A DNA stretch of 64,000 nucleotides. Origin: Planctomycetales bacterium. GTDB lineage: Bacteria; Planctomycetota; Planctomycetia; Planctomycetales; Planctomycetaceae. The translations under genes were made by a program, and so were the position numbers. The stretch spans positions 62,001-126,000 of the forward strand of contig JANQPT010000038.1 of NCBI GenBank assembly GCA_028285345.1, read 5' to 3'. Positions 36,242 through 47,256 of this stretch are shown one piece after another (position 1 is the stretch's first letter; the number at the start of each line of letters is the position of its first letter). The notes under the pieces were generated by a model. It was not told where the DNA came from. It saw only the letters and a list, made by a program, of their open reading frames with translations, and did not search any database.

Positions 36242-37363
36242 ATGGCGACACTTCAGATTGACAAACTTCTGCAGACAGTGGTCAACCAGAAGGCCAGTGA
36301 TTTGCATATTACGGTCGGGCAGCCGCCGGTGTTGAGGCTGGGCGGCCGGATGGTCCGTTTGGACACCAAGGTGTTGGATGCCGACGACTGCGTGGCGTTG
36401 ATGAAAAGTATCACGCCGGAGCGAAACCAGCAGGAACTGCAGGAAGTCGGCGGAACGGACTTTGGATTCGCATTCGGCAAGATGGCCCGATTTCGTGTCG
36501 CCGTCTTCAAGCAGCGGGGGAATATCGCCCTCGTATTACGGCGGATTCCGAATGAGTTTTTGACATTTGAGCAATTGGGTTTGCCCCCTGTGGTGCGGGA
36601 GTTGATCACGCGTCCCCGCGGGTTGTTCTTAGTGACCGGCCCGACCGGAAGCGGAAAGACGACCAGCTTGGCAAGCATGATCAACTACCTGAACGATACC
36701 ACGGACCACCACGTGGTCACGATGGAAGACCCGATTGAGTATTATCACGATCACAAGAAGTGCACGATCAACCAGCGTGAAATCGGCGTGGATGTGCCGG
36801 ACTTTCCCGAAGCGCTGCGCCGCGTGTTGCGAATGGATCCGGACGTCATTCTCGTCGGTGAAATGCGGGACTTGGACACGATTCAGGCCGCGATCACTGC
36901 GGCCGAAACAGGACACGTGGTCTTCGGCACCCTGCACACGACGGGAGCGGAAGGGACGATCAACCGGATCATTGACGTCTTTCCCACGAACCAACAGGAG
37001 CAAATACGGACACAATTGTCGGTGGCGATTATCGCCATTCTGAGCCAAGCACTGTTGCCCCGCAAACCCAAGGGCCTGGTGGCGGCATTTGAAATGCTGG
37101 TGGTCACACCGGCGATTGCCAACCTCATTCGCGAGAACAAGACGTACCGGATTCCTTCCAGCATCCAAACCGGTAAAAAATTCGGCATGCAGTTGCTGGA
37201 CGACAACTTGTTTGATCTTTGGAAGAAAGGCCTCGTGGAAGATCGCGACGCGATTACACGCTCGGTTCATCCGGGCGAACTCAAAGCGAAAATCGCGATG
37301 GCCAAAAAGGGATTGCTTGACGAAGAAGACGAGGAAGATGATGAGGACTTCGACTTCGAATAA
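36242..37363 (+). CDS. pilT: PilT-type twitching/retraction ATPase
   Basis: 373 aa. PilT disassembles type IV pili by returning pilin to the membrane. Motifs: ASDLHITVGQPP near residue 16, Walker A GPTGSGKTTS (133-142), Asp box MEDPIEYYHDHK, Walker B ILVGEMRD, and the PilT-typical GTLHTTGAEGTINRIIDVFP. No CxxC zinc pair, as expected for PilT. The C-terminus adds a run of Asp and Glu (last 15 residues) not seen in proteobacterial PilT. GGGGAG ten bases before the ATG at 36242 marks the start; the frame is open 33 codons upstream. Its presence argues that this machine makes a retractable pilus or pseudopilus. Confidence 0.95.
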   Translation: MATLQIDKLLQTVVNQKASDLHITVGQPPVLRLGGRMVRLDTKVLDADDCVALMKSITPERNQQELQEVGGTDFGFAFGKMARFRVAVFKQRGNIALVLRRIPNEFLTFEQLGLPPVVRELITRPRGLFLVTGPTGSGKTTSLASMINYLNDTTDHHVVTMEDPIEYYHDHKKCTINQREIGVDVPDFPEALRRVLRMDPDVILVGEMRDLDTIQAAITAAETGHVVFGTLHTTGAEGTINRIIDVFPTNQQEQIRTQLSVAIIAILSQALLPRKPKGLVAAFEMLVVTPAIANLIRENKTYRIPSSIQTGKKFGMQLLDDNLFDLWKKGLVEDRDAITRSVHPGELKAKIAMAKKGLLDEEDEEDDEDFDFE

Positions 37364-37453
37364 CGGCCCCGGCAGAACCAACGGCTCGGCCGCAGCATAT
37401 TCGATCGGTTCCGGCCACAGCCCGCCGACCGATTCAACAACGAAAGAGTGATC

Positions 37454-39166
<1,713 letters not shown>

Positions 39167-39274
39167 TAACTTTTGAGGACAGACATCAAAACCAGCCGAC
39201 AGTTTTTCCTACCAATCAAACGAGCGAATCACGAGTTAAGATAACTGCTTCAAGACAGGGCGGAGAATCATCCT

Positions 39275-40519
39275 ATGCCGAAATTTCAGTTCGAGGCGAT
39301 GGATCACAAGACAGGCGCGGAAGTCACCGACACGATTGAAGCCCCGTCGGAAGCCGAAGCGCAGAGCATGATCCGCGAGAAAAACCTGCTGGTCACTAAG
39401 ATCACGGAGGTGGGGCGCAAAAAGGCCGCAAAGACCACCGCCAAGAAAAGGACCGACGGCAGAAAGCGGGTCTTCACGATCGGCAAGATCAAGCAGAAGC
39501 GGCTCTGCATGTTTACGCGGCAGCTGTCAACCCTGCAAGACGCGGGCCTGCCGATTCTACGAAGCTTGCGAATTCTCGAAGGACAGTCCAAGCCGGGCGT
39601 GCTCAAGAACACGCTGATGAACGTCATCGAAGACGTCGAATCGGGGAACACGCTTTCCGAAGCAATGGCGAAGAATCCCAAGGCTTTCGACGCCCTGTAC
39701 TGCAACATGGTCAAGGCGGGCGAAGCGTCCGGTGCGTTGGAAGTCATTTTGCAGCGGCTGGCGGAATTTAAAGAACGGGCTCAAAGCCTCAAGCGAACCG
39801 TGCAGGGGGCGATGGTGTACCCGATCGTGGTGATTTTGGTCGCCACCGCGATCGTCGGTTTCATTCTGTATTACATCATTCCCAAGTTTGAACAGATCTT
39901 CCGCGACTTCGGCATTAAGCTGCCGTGGATCACAGAGCTGCTGATCTCGATGAGCCACGTGGTCGTTGATTACTGGTTCCTGCTCCTGCTGATTCCATTT
40001 GCCTGCTGGCTGATTATCAAAATCATACGCAAGAATAAAACGGGCGAGTACATCTGCGATTACATTCTCTTGAAAATCCCGGTGTTGGGCAAAATCGTCT
40101 CCAAGGCGACCACGGCCCGGGTCTGCCGGACATTGGGGACGCTGTTGGCGTCCGGGGTGCCGATTTTGGAAGCCCTGATCATCGCCCGCGACACGTCGGG
40201 CAATGCGGTGTTCGTGAAGGCGTTTCAGAATATTTACATCGCCATTCGCGAGGGTGAATCGATGGCCGTCCCGTTGAAGGAGTCCCGCGTCGTCGACGAC
40301 ATCGTCGTCAACATGGTCGACGTGGGCGAGGAGACGGGTGCGTTGGACGTGATGCTGTACAAGGTCGCCGACACTTACGACGAGGAAGTCAAAGTCTTGG
40401 TGGACGCGATGGTCAGCTTGCTGGAACCGTTAATGGTGGTGGTGCTCGGCTTTATCGTCGGGTTTATCGTCATCGCCCTGTTCATGCCGTTGATTGAACT
40501 GCTGAACAAACTGTCGTAG
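39275..40519 (+). CDS. GspF/PilC-type inner-membrane platform protein
   Basis: 414 aa with two tandem GspF domains (about 80-200 and 280-405). Membrane helices lie at about 180-205, 228-250 and 385-408. The conserved FTRQLSTLQDAGLPILRSL and RTLGTLLASGVPILEAL helices and the two GEESGALD-like turns (GEASGALE, GEETGALD) are all present. A Lys-rich stretch (about 48-72) precedes the first domain. CGGAGAA before the ATG supports the start. It is the platform on which the ATPases act. A GC-rich hairpin follows at 40532-40551. Confidence 0.95.
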   Translation: MPKFQFEAMDHKTGAEVTDTIEAPSEAEAQSMIREKNLLVTKITEVGRKKAAKTTAKKRTDGRKRVFTIGKIKQKRLCMFTRQLSTLQDAGLPILRSLRILEGQSKPGVLKNTLMNVIEDVESGNTLSEAMAKNPKAFDALYCNMVKAGEASGALEVILQRLAEFKERAQSLKRTVQGAMVYPIVVILVATAIVGFILYYIIPKFEQIFRDFGIKLPWITELLISMSHVVVDYWFLLLLIPFACWLIIKIIRKNKTGEYICDYILLKIPVLGKIVSKATTARVCRTLGTLLASGVPILEALIIARDTSGNAVFVKAFQNIYIAIREGESMAVPLKESRVVDDIVVNMVDVGEETGALDVMLYKVADTYDEEVKVLVDAMVSLLEPLMVVVLGFIVGFIVIALFMPLIELLNKLS

Positions 40520-40531
40520 GCGAAACGAACC

Positions 40532-40551
40532 GCGGGGAGTCCGCTCCCCGC
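40532..40551 (+). other. Hairpin downstream of gspF
   Basis: GCGGGGAG-TCCG-CTCCCCGC, a perfect 8-bp stem 13 bp after the stop codon. There is no T run, so it may be an RNA-processing or partial termination point between the motor genes and the pseudopilin genes. Confidence 0.4.
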
Positions 40552-40735
40552 TCTCCAGCTTTAAATCCAGTGGTCGCGCTCAAGAGAATGTTCCTGAGAC
40601 GATCTTCGTACGGACAGACAACGGCGGCAACTGCAGTCCGCCGGCGATCCCGGACGAGCGTAAACACCGGCACGTCTTTTATTTAAAGAACAAAGAACAG
40701 AACAATTTTCAGTTATTGCTCGGAGCATCGACGAC

Positions 40736-41731
40736 ATGCAAAACCAAACCCCAGCCACATCCGCGCCGCCCAGAGACCGCGGCGGATTCACTCTGCTGGA
40801 ACTGCTGATCGTGATCGTGATCATCGCCCTGCTGGCGGGACTGTTGCTGCCGGCGATCAATGCTGCCTCACAGAAAGCACGCATGGGACGAGTGCGGCAA
40901 GAGATATCGCAATTGGAAGCCTCGATCGTCGCCTTCAAAAACCGGTTCGGAATTGAGCCGCCGAGCCAGTTTCGCCTGTACGACGACTTTAGCTGGTACC
41001 TAGTCGACGATGCGGCTGGAGCGGGTACTCCCCAAGATCAAGCCCGGCTGAAAAGCGTGGGAGTCATCAGGCGTTTGTGGCCCCAATTTGATTTCAGCCT
41101 GGCGCGTGACTGGGACGGCGACGGGGACACGACCACTCAAGCCACCGAGGGCTACACGCTCACCGGAGCTGAGTGCCTGGTCTTCTTTTTGGGCGGCATC
41201 ATCGACACGGGCGCGGGATTGCCCAACCTGACCGGGTTTTCAAAGAATCCCCGCGCACCGTTTGCAGCCAGCACGGGAACCCGCGACGGCCCGTTCTACG
41301 AGTTTGCCGCGTCTCGGATTCAGGACCGGATCACCACGGCGATGGGGGGCAACGATCTGATTCCGGAGTATGTCGATTCACTGGGAGTTGAAAAGCTTCC
41401 GTATCTCTATATCAACAGCAACGACGGCAGCGGGTACGACGCGAGCCATCTTCCTCTGGCAATTCCGTTCGACAACGTTGCCACCGAAGGGTTGCAGTTA
41501 CGCGACGGCATTTACCGCCAAAGTGAAACGGCGAATAGCTTCTATAAGCCGAAAACCTTTCAGATTATTTCACCCGGCTTCGACGGTGACTACGGGCATG
41601 GTGGCGTCTATGAGGAAGATGATTTCGGCCACGACGACCGGGACAATCTGACGGTGAACAATACGGAGCACGTTGGTCCGGCCGATCGCGACAACATCAC
41701 CAACTTCACGGATCTTTCGTTGCGAGAGTAA
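40736..41731 (+). CDS. Type II secretion pseudopilin-like protein (1)
   Basis: 331 aa. Class III prepilin leader RDRGG before the cleavage site (Gly17 | Phe18-Thr-Leu-Leu-Glu22) and a hydrophobic N-helix (TLLELLIVIVIIALLAGLLL). The conserved Glu5 of the mature protein is present. The body is about twice the length of GspG/GspH and contains a DWDGDGD loop that could bind calcium. Probably a minor pseudopilin; the exact GspG/H/I role cannot be assigned. First of five pseudopilin genes in a row. Confidence 0.9.
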   Translation: MQNQTPATSAPPRDRGGFTLLELLIVIVIIALLAGLLLPAINAASQKARMGRVRQEISQLEASIVAFKNRFGIEPPSQFRLYDDFSWYLVDDAAGAGTPQDQARLKSVGVIRRLWPQFDFSLARDWDGDGDTTTQATEGYTLTGAECLVFFLGGIIDTGAGLPNLTGFSKNPRAPFAASTGTRDGPFYEFAASRIQDRITTAMGGNDLIPEYVDSLGVEKLPYLYINSNDGSGYDASHLPLAIPFDNVATEGLQLRDGIYRQSETANSFYKPKTFQIISPGFDGDYGHGGVYEEDDFGHDDRDNLTVNNTEHVGPADRDNITNFTDLSLRE

Positions 41732-41860
41732 TTGACCAGCGACAATTGACGTCGATTTTCAGACTCTCTGGCCCACCACTCGTACTCCATCATAGTTTTG
41801 TCAATTCAGCGCAATTGGAATTTGAAATCGATATAGGCCCTCAAGGAGCGTCCGGGACTC

Positions 41861-42883
41861 ATGACTAAACGATTCAACGCGAAGCGGGGCGGCTTCACGA
41901 TAATCGAGTTGCTGGTAGTGCTCGTGATCATCAGCATTTTGGCGGCGCTCTCGGTGGGAGTGATCGGCGGCATGATGGAAAGCGCCCGCCGGGCGGCCAC
42001 CTCCGCCACCCTGTCCAAGATCGACGGACGTATCAAGAGCCGCCTTCAGACTCTCGGAGAGATCGATTTGACTCAATACGAGATTTTGGCGGAAGGTCTA
42101 GGAGCACGGTCGGATCGAAGTGTGGAAAAAACTGTCCTTGCGCGAAAAATCCTCTACAAGGAAGCGCTCCCGCAGAGCTGGAACGAATTTGCAGAGCGGT
42201 TTCCGGAGACTTGGGACGATATTTATAGTGAAGCGCAAGCATCATTGGGCAACACCGTCGCGGGAGGACCGCATCCACCCGGCTTGCCAAGTACTCCGGA
42301 AAGCATCGCCGCGGAAAGCGCGGAAGTGCTCTACTACACGCTGACACGGGCTCCAATTCCCGGCCAAGGCCGGCGCAAGGCGATTACCGGTTTCGGCCAG
42401 ACCGACGCCGATGAATTCAGCGACGACGAATTGAAGGACACCGACGGCGACGGGCTGTTGGAGCTTGTCGACGCCTGGGAAACTCCTCTCCGCTTTTATC
42501 GATGGCCGACGCGGTTAATCCGGGACTCGAGCAATCCAACCACCGACCCGGTATTGCCCGCGGAGTTGGCGAACGCCAAAGCGCTGATCCCGTCGCTCAC
42601 CACGGTCGACGCCGCGGCCAAAGATGCCGACGACCCCTATGACGTTATCGTGGACATGATCAACGACGGGGTGTTCAGTCTGAATCAATTTGAGCGGGAA
42701 TTCCATACGCCCAGCACCTATCAAATCCCGCTGGTGGTCTCCGCCGGCGAGGATGAGAAACTCGGCCTGTCCGAGTCGGTTGACAACGATACCTCGAATC
42801 TCGGCCATCTCTGCAGGATTCTGAATTTCGATGAGGTGACCGACAACCTCTCCAATCGCAACAACAATGCCGGCGGCAACTAG
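41861..42883 (+). CDS. Type II secretion pseudopilin-like protein (2)
   Basis: 340 aa. Prepilin leader MTKRFNAKRGG | FTIIELLVVLVIISILAALSV, mature Glu5 present. The body has a DTDGDGLLELVDAWETP segment resembling the calcium-binding turn near the C-terminus of GspG, followed by FYRWP. An unusual Pro/Asp-rich loop precedes the C-terminus, which ends NRNNNAGGN. The gene is 129 bp after the first pseudopilin and 51 bp before the next. GspG-like in part, though far longer than the usual 140 aa. Confidence 0.9.
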   Translation: MTKRFNAKRGGFTIIELLVVLVIISILAALSVGVIGGMMESARRAATSATLSKIDGRIKSRLQTLGEIDLTQYEILAEGLGARSDRSVEKTVLARKILYKEALPQSWNEFAERFPETWDDIYSEAQASLGNTVAGGPHPPGLPSTPESIAAESAEVLYYTLTRAPIPGQGRRKAITGFGQTDADEFSDDELKDTDGDGLLELVDAWETPLRFYRWPTRLIRDSSNPTTDPVLPAELANAKALIPSLTTVDAAAKDADDPYDVIVDMINDGVFSLNQFEREFHTPSTYQIPLVVSAGEDEKLGLSESVDNDTSNLGHLCRILNFDEVTDNLSNRNNNAGGN

Positions 42884-42934
42884 CCGCGGCGGGGTTCGGA
42901 CTGGAAGTTTCCTTTGAAAGAGACGAGACAATCC

Positions 42935-44125
42935 ATGCGGAAACATCGTGGAACAAAGCGAGACGGTTTTACGCTGATTGAACTCTTGATCGTGATCACC
43001 ATCGTGGCCATCCTGGCTGCGATTACGGTCGCGGTGGTCGCCACGTCGGTCAACACCGACCGCATTCGCGGCGCCGCCCGCCAAATGCAGTCGCTCAAAC
43101 AGGGGGCCATGGCGCGGGCCACCCGCGCCAAAAAGCCGATCGGCGTCCGGTTACAAGTCAACCCCGACGTTGATACCACCTCGGTTTCCACAATGATCTT
43201 CGTTGAGCAATTGGACGACTGGCAACAGGGAACAATCCTGTTTCGCAAAGACGCTGCGGCGATGGCTGCCGGAGACCCGCTCAGATACGTTCAGGACGTT
43301 GGCAATTCGGCTGGTTGGACTGACCTCCGTGACCGAGAACTTCTCCCCGATATTACACGAATCAAGATCATCGACGCCGACGGCAGTATCAAGATTTATT
43401 TAGTGAACACGACCCAAACAGGGACCGGTGGAGCCAACGAAGGTCAGTTGATTTTGATCACCCCCTTGAATTTTGGTTCTCCCGGCGCCGCAAGCATCAT
43501 TGTACAAGATGGTATGACGCCGATGTCGGTACCGATCGGTCCCGGTGCCGATGGGTTGGCTCGATACCAGCTCGAACTTGGCACCGCTCCCTTGGCCAAC
43601 GAAGAAGAGCTTAGCCTGCCGAACGGGGCAGTGATCGATTTGGACAACAGCCTCTTGCCCACAGCATGGAGGCGCACGATTCCTGCAGCGGCCATGGTTC
43701 CAACCGGCTGGGTGTTTGTGGCCAACGATGCGATGGGAGACCAAATCATCCAGAAGCTTGAAATGGACCTAATGTTCTCCCCCAGCGGGATTATTTCAGG
43801 AGCGATGGGGGCGACCGGCAAGATTCACCTGGTGTTGGCCGAGGTTCAGGACACGGTCGAAAACCGCCCTCCTGAAGCTGCCCGCCGAGACAATTTGCTG
43901 GTATCGATTTTCACGAACACCGGCAACGTCGGCGTGTACCCCATCGATAAGATCAGTCCGCTGGGAGCCAACGGCGTACCGGGCGCCGTCGGCGACGATG
44001 ACGGCAACGGCATTGTCGATTTCGACTCCGACGGCATCGCCGATCCAGCGGAACTGGGCCTGGATGACGACAACCTCGCACTCAGATTTGAATTCGCGGA
44101 TACGGGAGAAGTGGCCGGACAATGA
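42935..44125 (+). CDS. Type II secretion pseudopilin-like protein (3)
   Basis: 396 aa. Leader MRKHRGTKRDG | FTLIELLIVITIVAILAAITV with Glu5; GspH-like helix (RIRGAARQMQSLKQ follows). Near the C-terminus lies a variant of the Asp-rich module seen in the later genes (VGDDDGNGIVDFDSDGIADPAEL, in two parts). The frame is open to a TTG at 42914, but the ATG at 42935 is preferred. The stop overlaps the next start by four bases (ATGA), so the next gene is translationally coupled. Confidence 0.9.
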   Translation: MRKHRGTKRDGFTLIELLIVITIVAILAAITVAVVATSVNTDRIRGAARQMQSLKQGAMARATRAKKPIGVRLQVNPDVDTTSVSTMIFVEQLDDWQQGTILFRKDAAAMAAGDPLRYVQDVGNSAGWTDLRDRELLPDITRIKIIDADGSIKIYLVNTTQTGTGGANEGQLILITPLNFGSPGAASIIVQDGMTPMSVPIGPGADGLARYQLELGTAPLANEEELSLPNGAVIDLDNSLLPTAWRRTIPAAAMVPTGWVFVANDAMGDQIIQKLEMDLMFSPSGIISGAMGATGKIHLVLAEVQDTVENRPPEAARRDNLLVSIFTNTGNVGVYPIDKISPLGANGVPGAVGDDDGNGIVDFDSDGIADPAELGLDDDNLALRFEFADTGEVAGQ

Positions 44126-45447
44126 TCAGACGCACCGCAAAGCGAAATTGCTCTAAGAACTCCTCGCGGCAGCGCCGCGACGGCGTGACGTTGACCGAAG
44201 TGCTGATGTCGCTGTTGGTCGTCGGTGTCGGCGTCTCCAGTCTGGCGGTCTTGTTTCCGTTGGCGATCTTACGATCGATTGAATCGACGCAGCTCACGTC
44301 GTCCACAATTCACCGCTACAACGCGGAAGAATTGATCGACTCGTTTCCGCATTTGCCGTTTGACCCAGATGGTGACGGCGACGCACAGGAGCACGCTACC
44401 TTCAACTACGTTGTCGACCCCTGGGGCTACGACGTGCTTACGACGCTTTCCGGTTTGGGGCCATTGGCCAGTCCGCCGGAGCCGGTGGAGTTTGACGGCA
44501 GTTCGCCGGTCCGATTCGGCGGGATGTTGCCGAGGTTTCCCGGATCCCTTGTTTCGGGGGTGCCGATCGCGCCCGCCGCCGCGGCGCCGATCGTGACCAT
44601 GCCCGATAGCTGGGAGACGATTTTGGGAAAGGATGCCGTGCTCTCGGCATTCGACAACACTGTTACGGTGGGCCCGCCGACGACCCCGTCGATCAATATG
44701 GCCGGGGCGTTTGCGGCAACGGATCTTGCCGCCGCTTACGTGGCTGGTCCCGGTGAGCCGGTCTACCGCGCGATCTTTTTTGACGTTACAGGAACAATCA
44801 GCCACACACGAATCCTGACCAATATCGAACTCGATAGCACCTTGAGGTGGAGCGATCCGCTGCCGCGTTTTGATACCGACGGCGACGGCACGCCGGATAC
44901 CGATTTCCAGCCGGCCACCGCATGGCTGCAAGTGCAGGAGCAGCACTATTCCTGGCTGCTGACTGTGCGGCGCGAAACTTCAAATGAGTTCGACCCCGGT
45001 CCGCCGCAAATAACAGATGAAATCGCATCGATCGATGTGGTCGTGTTTTTTAACCGGGGCATTGTGAACACCGAGATCCTGACGACTCCGCCGGCGCTTC
45101 CCGGCGGTCTTGCGTATGATCCGCTGGCCGAGAATGCCTACGCGTTGGAAGCACCCGGTTTTCAGTTAGGTCGTGACGAGGTCACGATCGACTGGGGCAC
45201 CAATCCCAAGCCGTTTCTTAAAGAAGGCAAGTTCATCTTCGATCCCGAGAACGCCCGCTGGTATCGCATCTTGGGAATCACAGAGTTGGGACCGACGCGG
45301 GTACAGCTCGATCTGGACCGCGGCGCGGATTCTGATTCCGTTTTTGAAGACGTCCCCCAGGGCAAGAAAGGGTTTGGCGTCTTTATGCGTGGAATCGTTG
45401 ACATCTATCCGATCATCGACAAGACGGGCCGGTTTACGACACCGTAG
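44122..45447 (+). CDS. Type II secretion pseudopilin-like protein (4), GspI/PilV type
   Basis: 441 aa. Leader RRDG (cleavage after Gly21) followed by VTLTEVLMSLLVVGVGVSSLAVL, the Val-Thr-Leu-x-Glu variant often seen in GspI/PilV proteins; Glu26 is mature Glu5. The body contains a PDGDGD turn and a DTDGDGTPDTDFQPA turn of the EF-hand-like type. Starts inside the stop of the preceding gene (ATGA overlap). Followed 45 bp later by a PulJ-like gene. Confidence 0.9.
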   Translation: MIRRTAKRNCSKNSSRQRRDGVTLTEVLMSLLVVGVGVSSLAVLFPLAILRSIESTQLTSSTIHRYNAEELIDSFPHLPFDPDGDGDAQEHATFNYVVDPWGYDVLTTLSGLGPLASPPEPVEFDGSSPVRFGGMLPRFPGSLVSGVPIAPAAAAPIVTMPDSWETILGKDAVLSAFDNTVTVGPPTTPSINMAGAFAATDLAAAYVAGPGEPVYRAIFFDVTGTISHTRILTNIELDSTLRWSDPLPRFDTDGDGTPDTDFQPATAWLQVQEQHYSWLLTVRRETSNEFDPGPPQITDEIASIDVVVFFNRGIVNTEILTTPPALPGGLAYDPLAENAYALEAPGFQLGRDEVTIDWGTNPKPFLKEGKFIFDPENARWYRILGITELGPTRVQLDLDRGADSDSVFEDVPQGKKGFGVFMRGIVDIYPIIDKTGRFTTP

Positions 45448-45492
45448 ATGGACACAGCTCCGGCGGCAACAGGTCGTTGTTTTTGAGAGATT

Positions 45493-47133
45493 ATGCAAAT
45501 CATGAATCGAACCTCACAATCGCGTTCGTCCAGCCACTCTCTTCGGCGCGGCTTCACATTGGTGGAGATGCTCGTCGCCCTGGCGCTGGTGTTGCTGATG
45601 ATGGCCATGTTCGCCCAGATTTTTGCGACGGCAACGGATTCACTGGCCACGCAGAAGGGGATCGCCGAGAACGACCAGCGCGCGCGGCGGTTGCAGACCA
45701 CGCTTGCCACCGATTTGGAACTGCGGTTGTACCGGGCGCTCCCCGGCGCCAACGGGATCATGCCGTTGTGGGCGGTGCCCGATCCGACAATCTATACGGA
45801 CTACCCGCACCCCGAATACCAGCGCGGCTACTTTCACTATGCGGAAAACGATCCGGACAACGATACCGACGATTGCCTGCAGTTTATGATTGCCAGCAGA
45901 GACGCGCTGCCCGCGGACCTTGTGACGGAACCGGATGAACAACCCTCTGCCCGATTCTTCGGCAAAGCGACCTACATCATTGACCCGGCCGCTGGGGTGC
46001 CGGAAACAATGGTCGATCAGCCGGTCGCCGATGACGGAACAATGACTTGGGATATCGCCAACGGCCTGACGATTTCTCCCACCACAAACACCACCGGCTC
46101 ATCGCCGGCCGCCGAAGTCTGTTATTTCCTCCGCAATGGAAATCTTTACCGGCGAATTCTGTTGGTTCGCTCGCCGCTCGTCGAAAACCCCGCGCTCACG
46201 CCGTCAAATCTCTCAGGCTCGGCTTCGCCGGGCGGAAACTTGGGATATGGCGGAAACCCCGACAATCCGCTTGAAGTGAATTACTACACCGACTTCGATT
46301 TCTCGGCCTATCACGACCCGGCCGACGACATGATGAAACTGCTGGAAGCCAACGTGGATCCCGCGGCTCCCAACCCGCCGGTATGGCTAAACGATGTGGC
46401 CGTCTCAATGGGGATTCCCAAGTTTCGCTTCGGATTCTTCGGCAATATCGCCGACCCTGCCGATCCGGGGATTCCAGTCGAATTCTTGCCGAATGCGGCG
46501 GGAGCGACTCCCAACGTCTTCATTGGCCGCTTCACCCATGCGGAAACTTCGAACATCAACTTTAGTTATCCGGGCCGAGCGGTGGATACGGCCGACGCCG
46601 CGTTCAATCCGTACACGGACACGATTTTTGATCAAGCGCGGGGCGTGGTTACAGAAGCCGCCGCCGCCACGTTCGATTTGGTGAACGGCCCGCGGCGCGG
46701 CGAAGATCTCATGCTCAGCAACGTGCATTCGTTCAATGTCGAGGTCTTTGACAACGAGTTGGGCGAGTTTGTCGATCTTGGACACAGTCGAACCGACGCA
46801 CTCGGCATGCCGACGGGCCATTACAACGATTCAAGAAATACCAACGCCAACTTCGGCCGCCGGTTTGATACGTGGCATGCCGACTCCGATCTCATCGGCC
46901 CCGATCCCACACCGTTTCAACCGGTTGGACCCGACCTCCAACCAGGCGTGGCACTAGCAGACGATGATACGAACGGCACGATTGACGATGCATCGGAACT
47001 CGGCTGGCCGGGGTCGGACGACATGCCGCCTCTGACGGCGATCCGCATTACGATCCGTTATCTCGACGTCACCAGCGATCAAATGCGGGACTTGACGATT
47101 ATTCATTCATTTGCCGACCGGGACAGCCAATAA
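45493..47133 (+). CDS. Type II secretion pseudopilin-like protein (5), GspJ/PulJ type
   Basis: 546 aa, more than twice a usual GspJ. Leader HSLRRG | FTLVEMLVALALVLLMMAMF with Glu5. The body has many Asp-rich turns, and its C-terminal region carries one copy (46927-47022) of the 32-residue module that is repeated three times in the next gene, followed by the GspJ-like end (ITIRYLDVTSDQMRDLTI). The ATG at 45493 is used; a second ATG at 45502 is possible. It lies 123 bp before the giant GspK-like gene. Confidence 0.9.
   Translation: MQIMNRTSQSRSSSHSLRRGFTLVEMLVALALVLLMMAMFAQIFATATDSLATQKGIAENDQRARRLQTTLATDLELRLYRALPGANGIMPLWAVPDPTIYTDYPHPEYQRGYFHYAENDPDNDTDDCLQFMIASRDALPADLVTEPDEQPSARFFGKATYIIDPAAGVPETMVDQPVADDGTMTWDIANGLTISPTTNTTGSSPAAEVCYFLRNGNLYRRILLVRSPLVENPALTPSNLSGSASPGGNLGYGGNPDNPLEVNYYTDFDFSAYHDPADDMMKLLEANVDPAAPNPPVWLNDVAVSMGIPKFRFGFFGNIADPADPGIPVEFLPNAAGATPNVFIGRFTHAETSNINFSYPGRAVDTADAAFNPYTDTIFDQARGVVTEAAAATFDLVNGPRRGEDLMLSNVHSFNVEVFDNELGEFVDLGHSRTDALGMPTGHYNDSRNTNANFGRRFDTWHADSDLIGPDPTPFQPVGPDLQPGVALADDDTNGTIDDASELGWPGSDDMPPLTAIRITIRYLDVTSDQMRDLTIIHSFADRDSQ
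46927..47022 (+). repeat. 32-residue Asp-rich module, copy in the PulJ-like protein
   Basis: Encodes GPD-x-x-x-GVALADDDTNG-x-IDD-x-x-ELGWPGSDD over exactly 96 bp, the same length and frame as three copies in the next gene. Confidence 0.75.
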
Positions 47134-47256
47134 GCGACCGATGCGATCGGTCATCAGCGAAGTACGGCAGAATCAATCACGCGATTTCACGTTTAAACAA
47201 CACGGGCAGCTCTGTTCGAAGCGAGCTTCCACTGAATTGGGCATGGGAGTGACGAG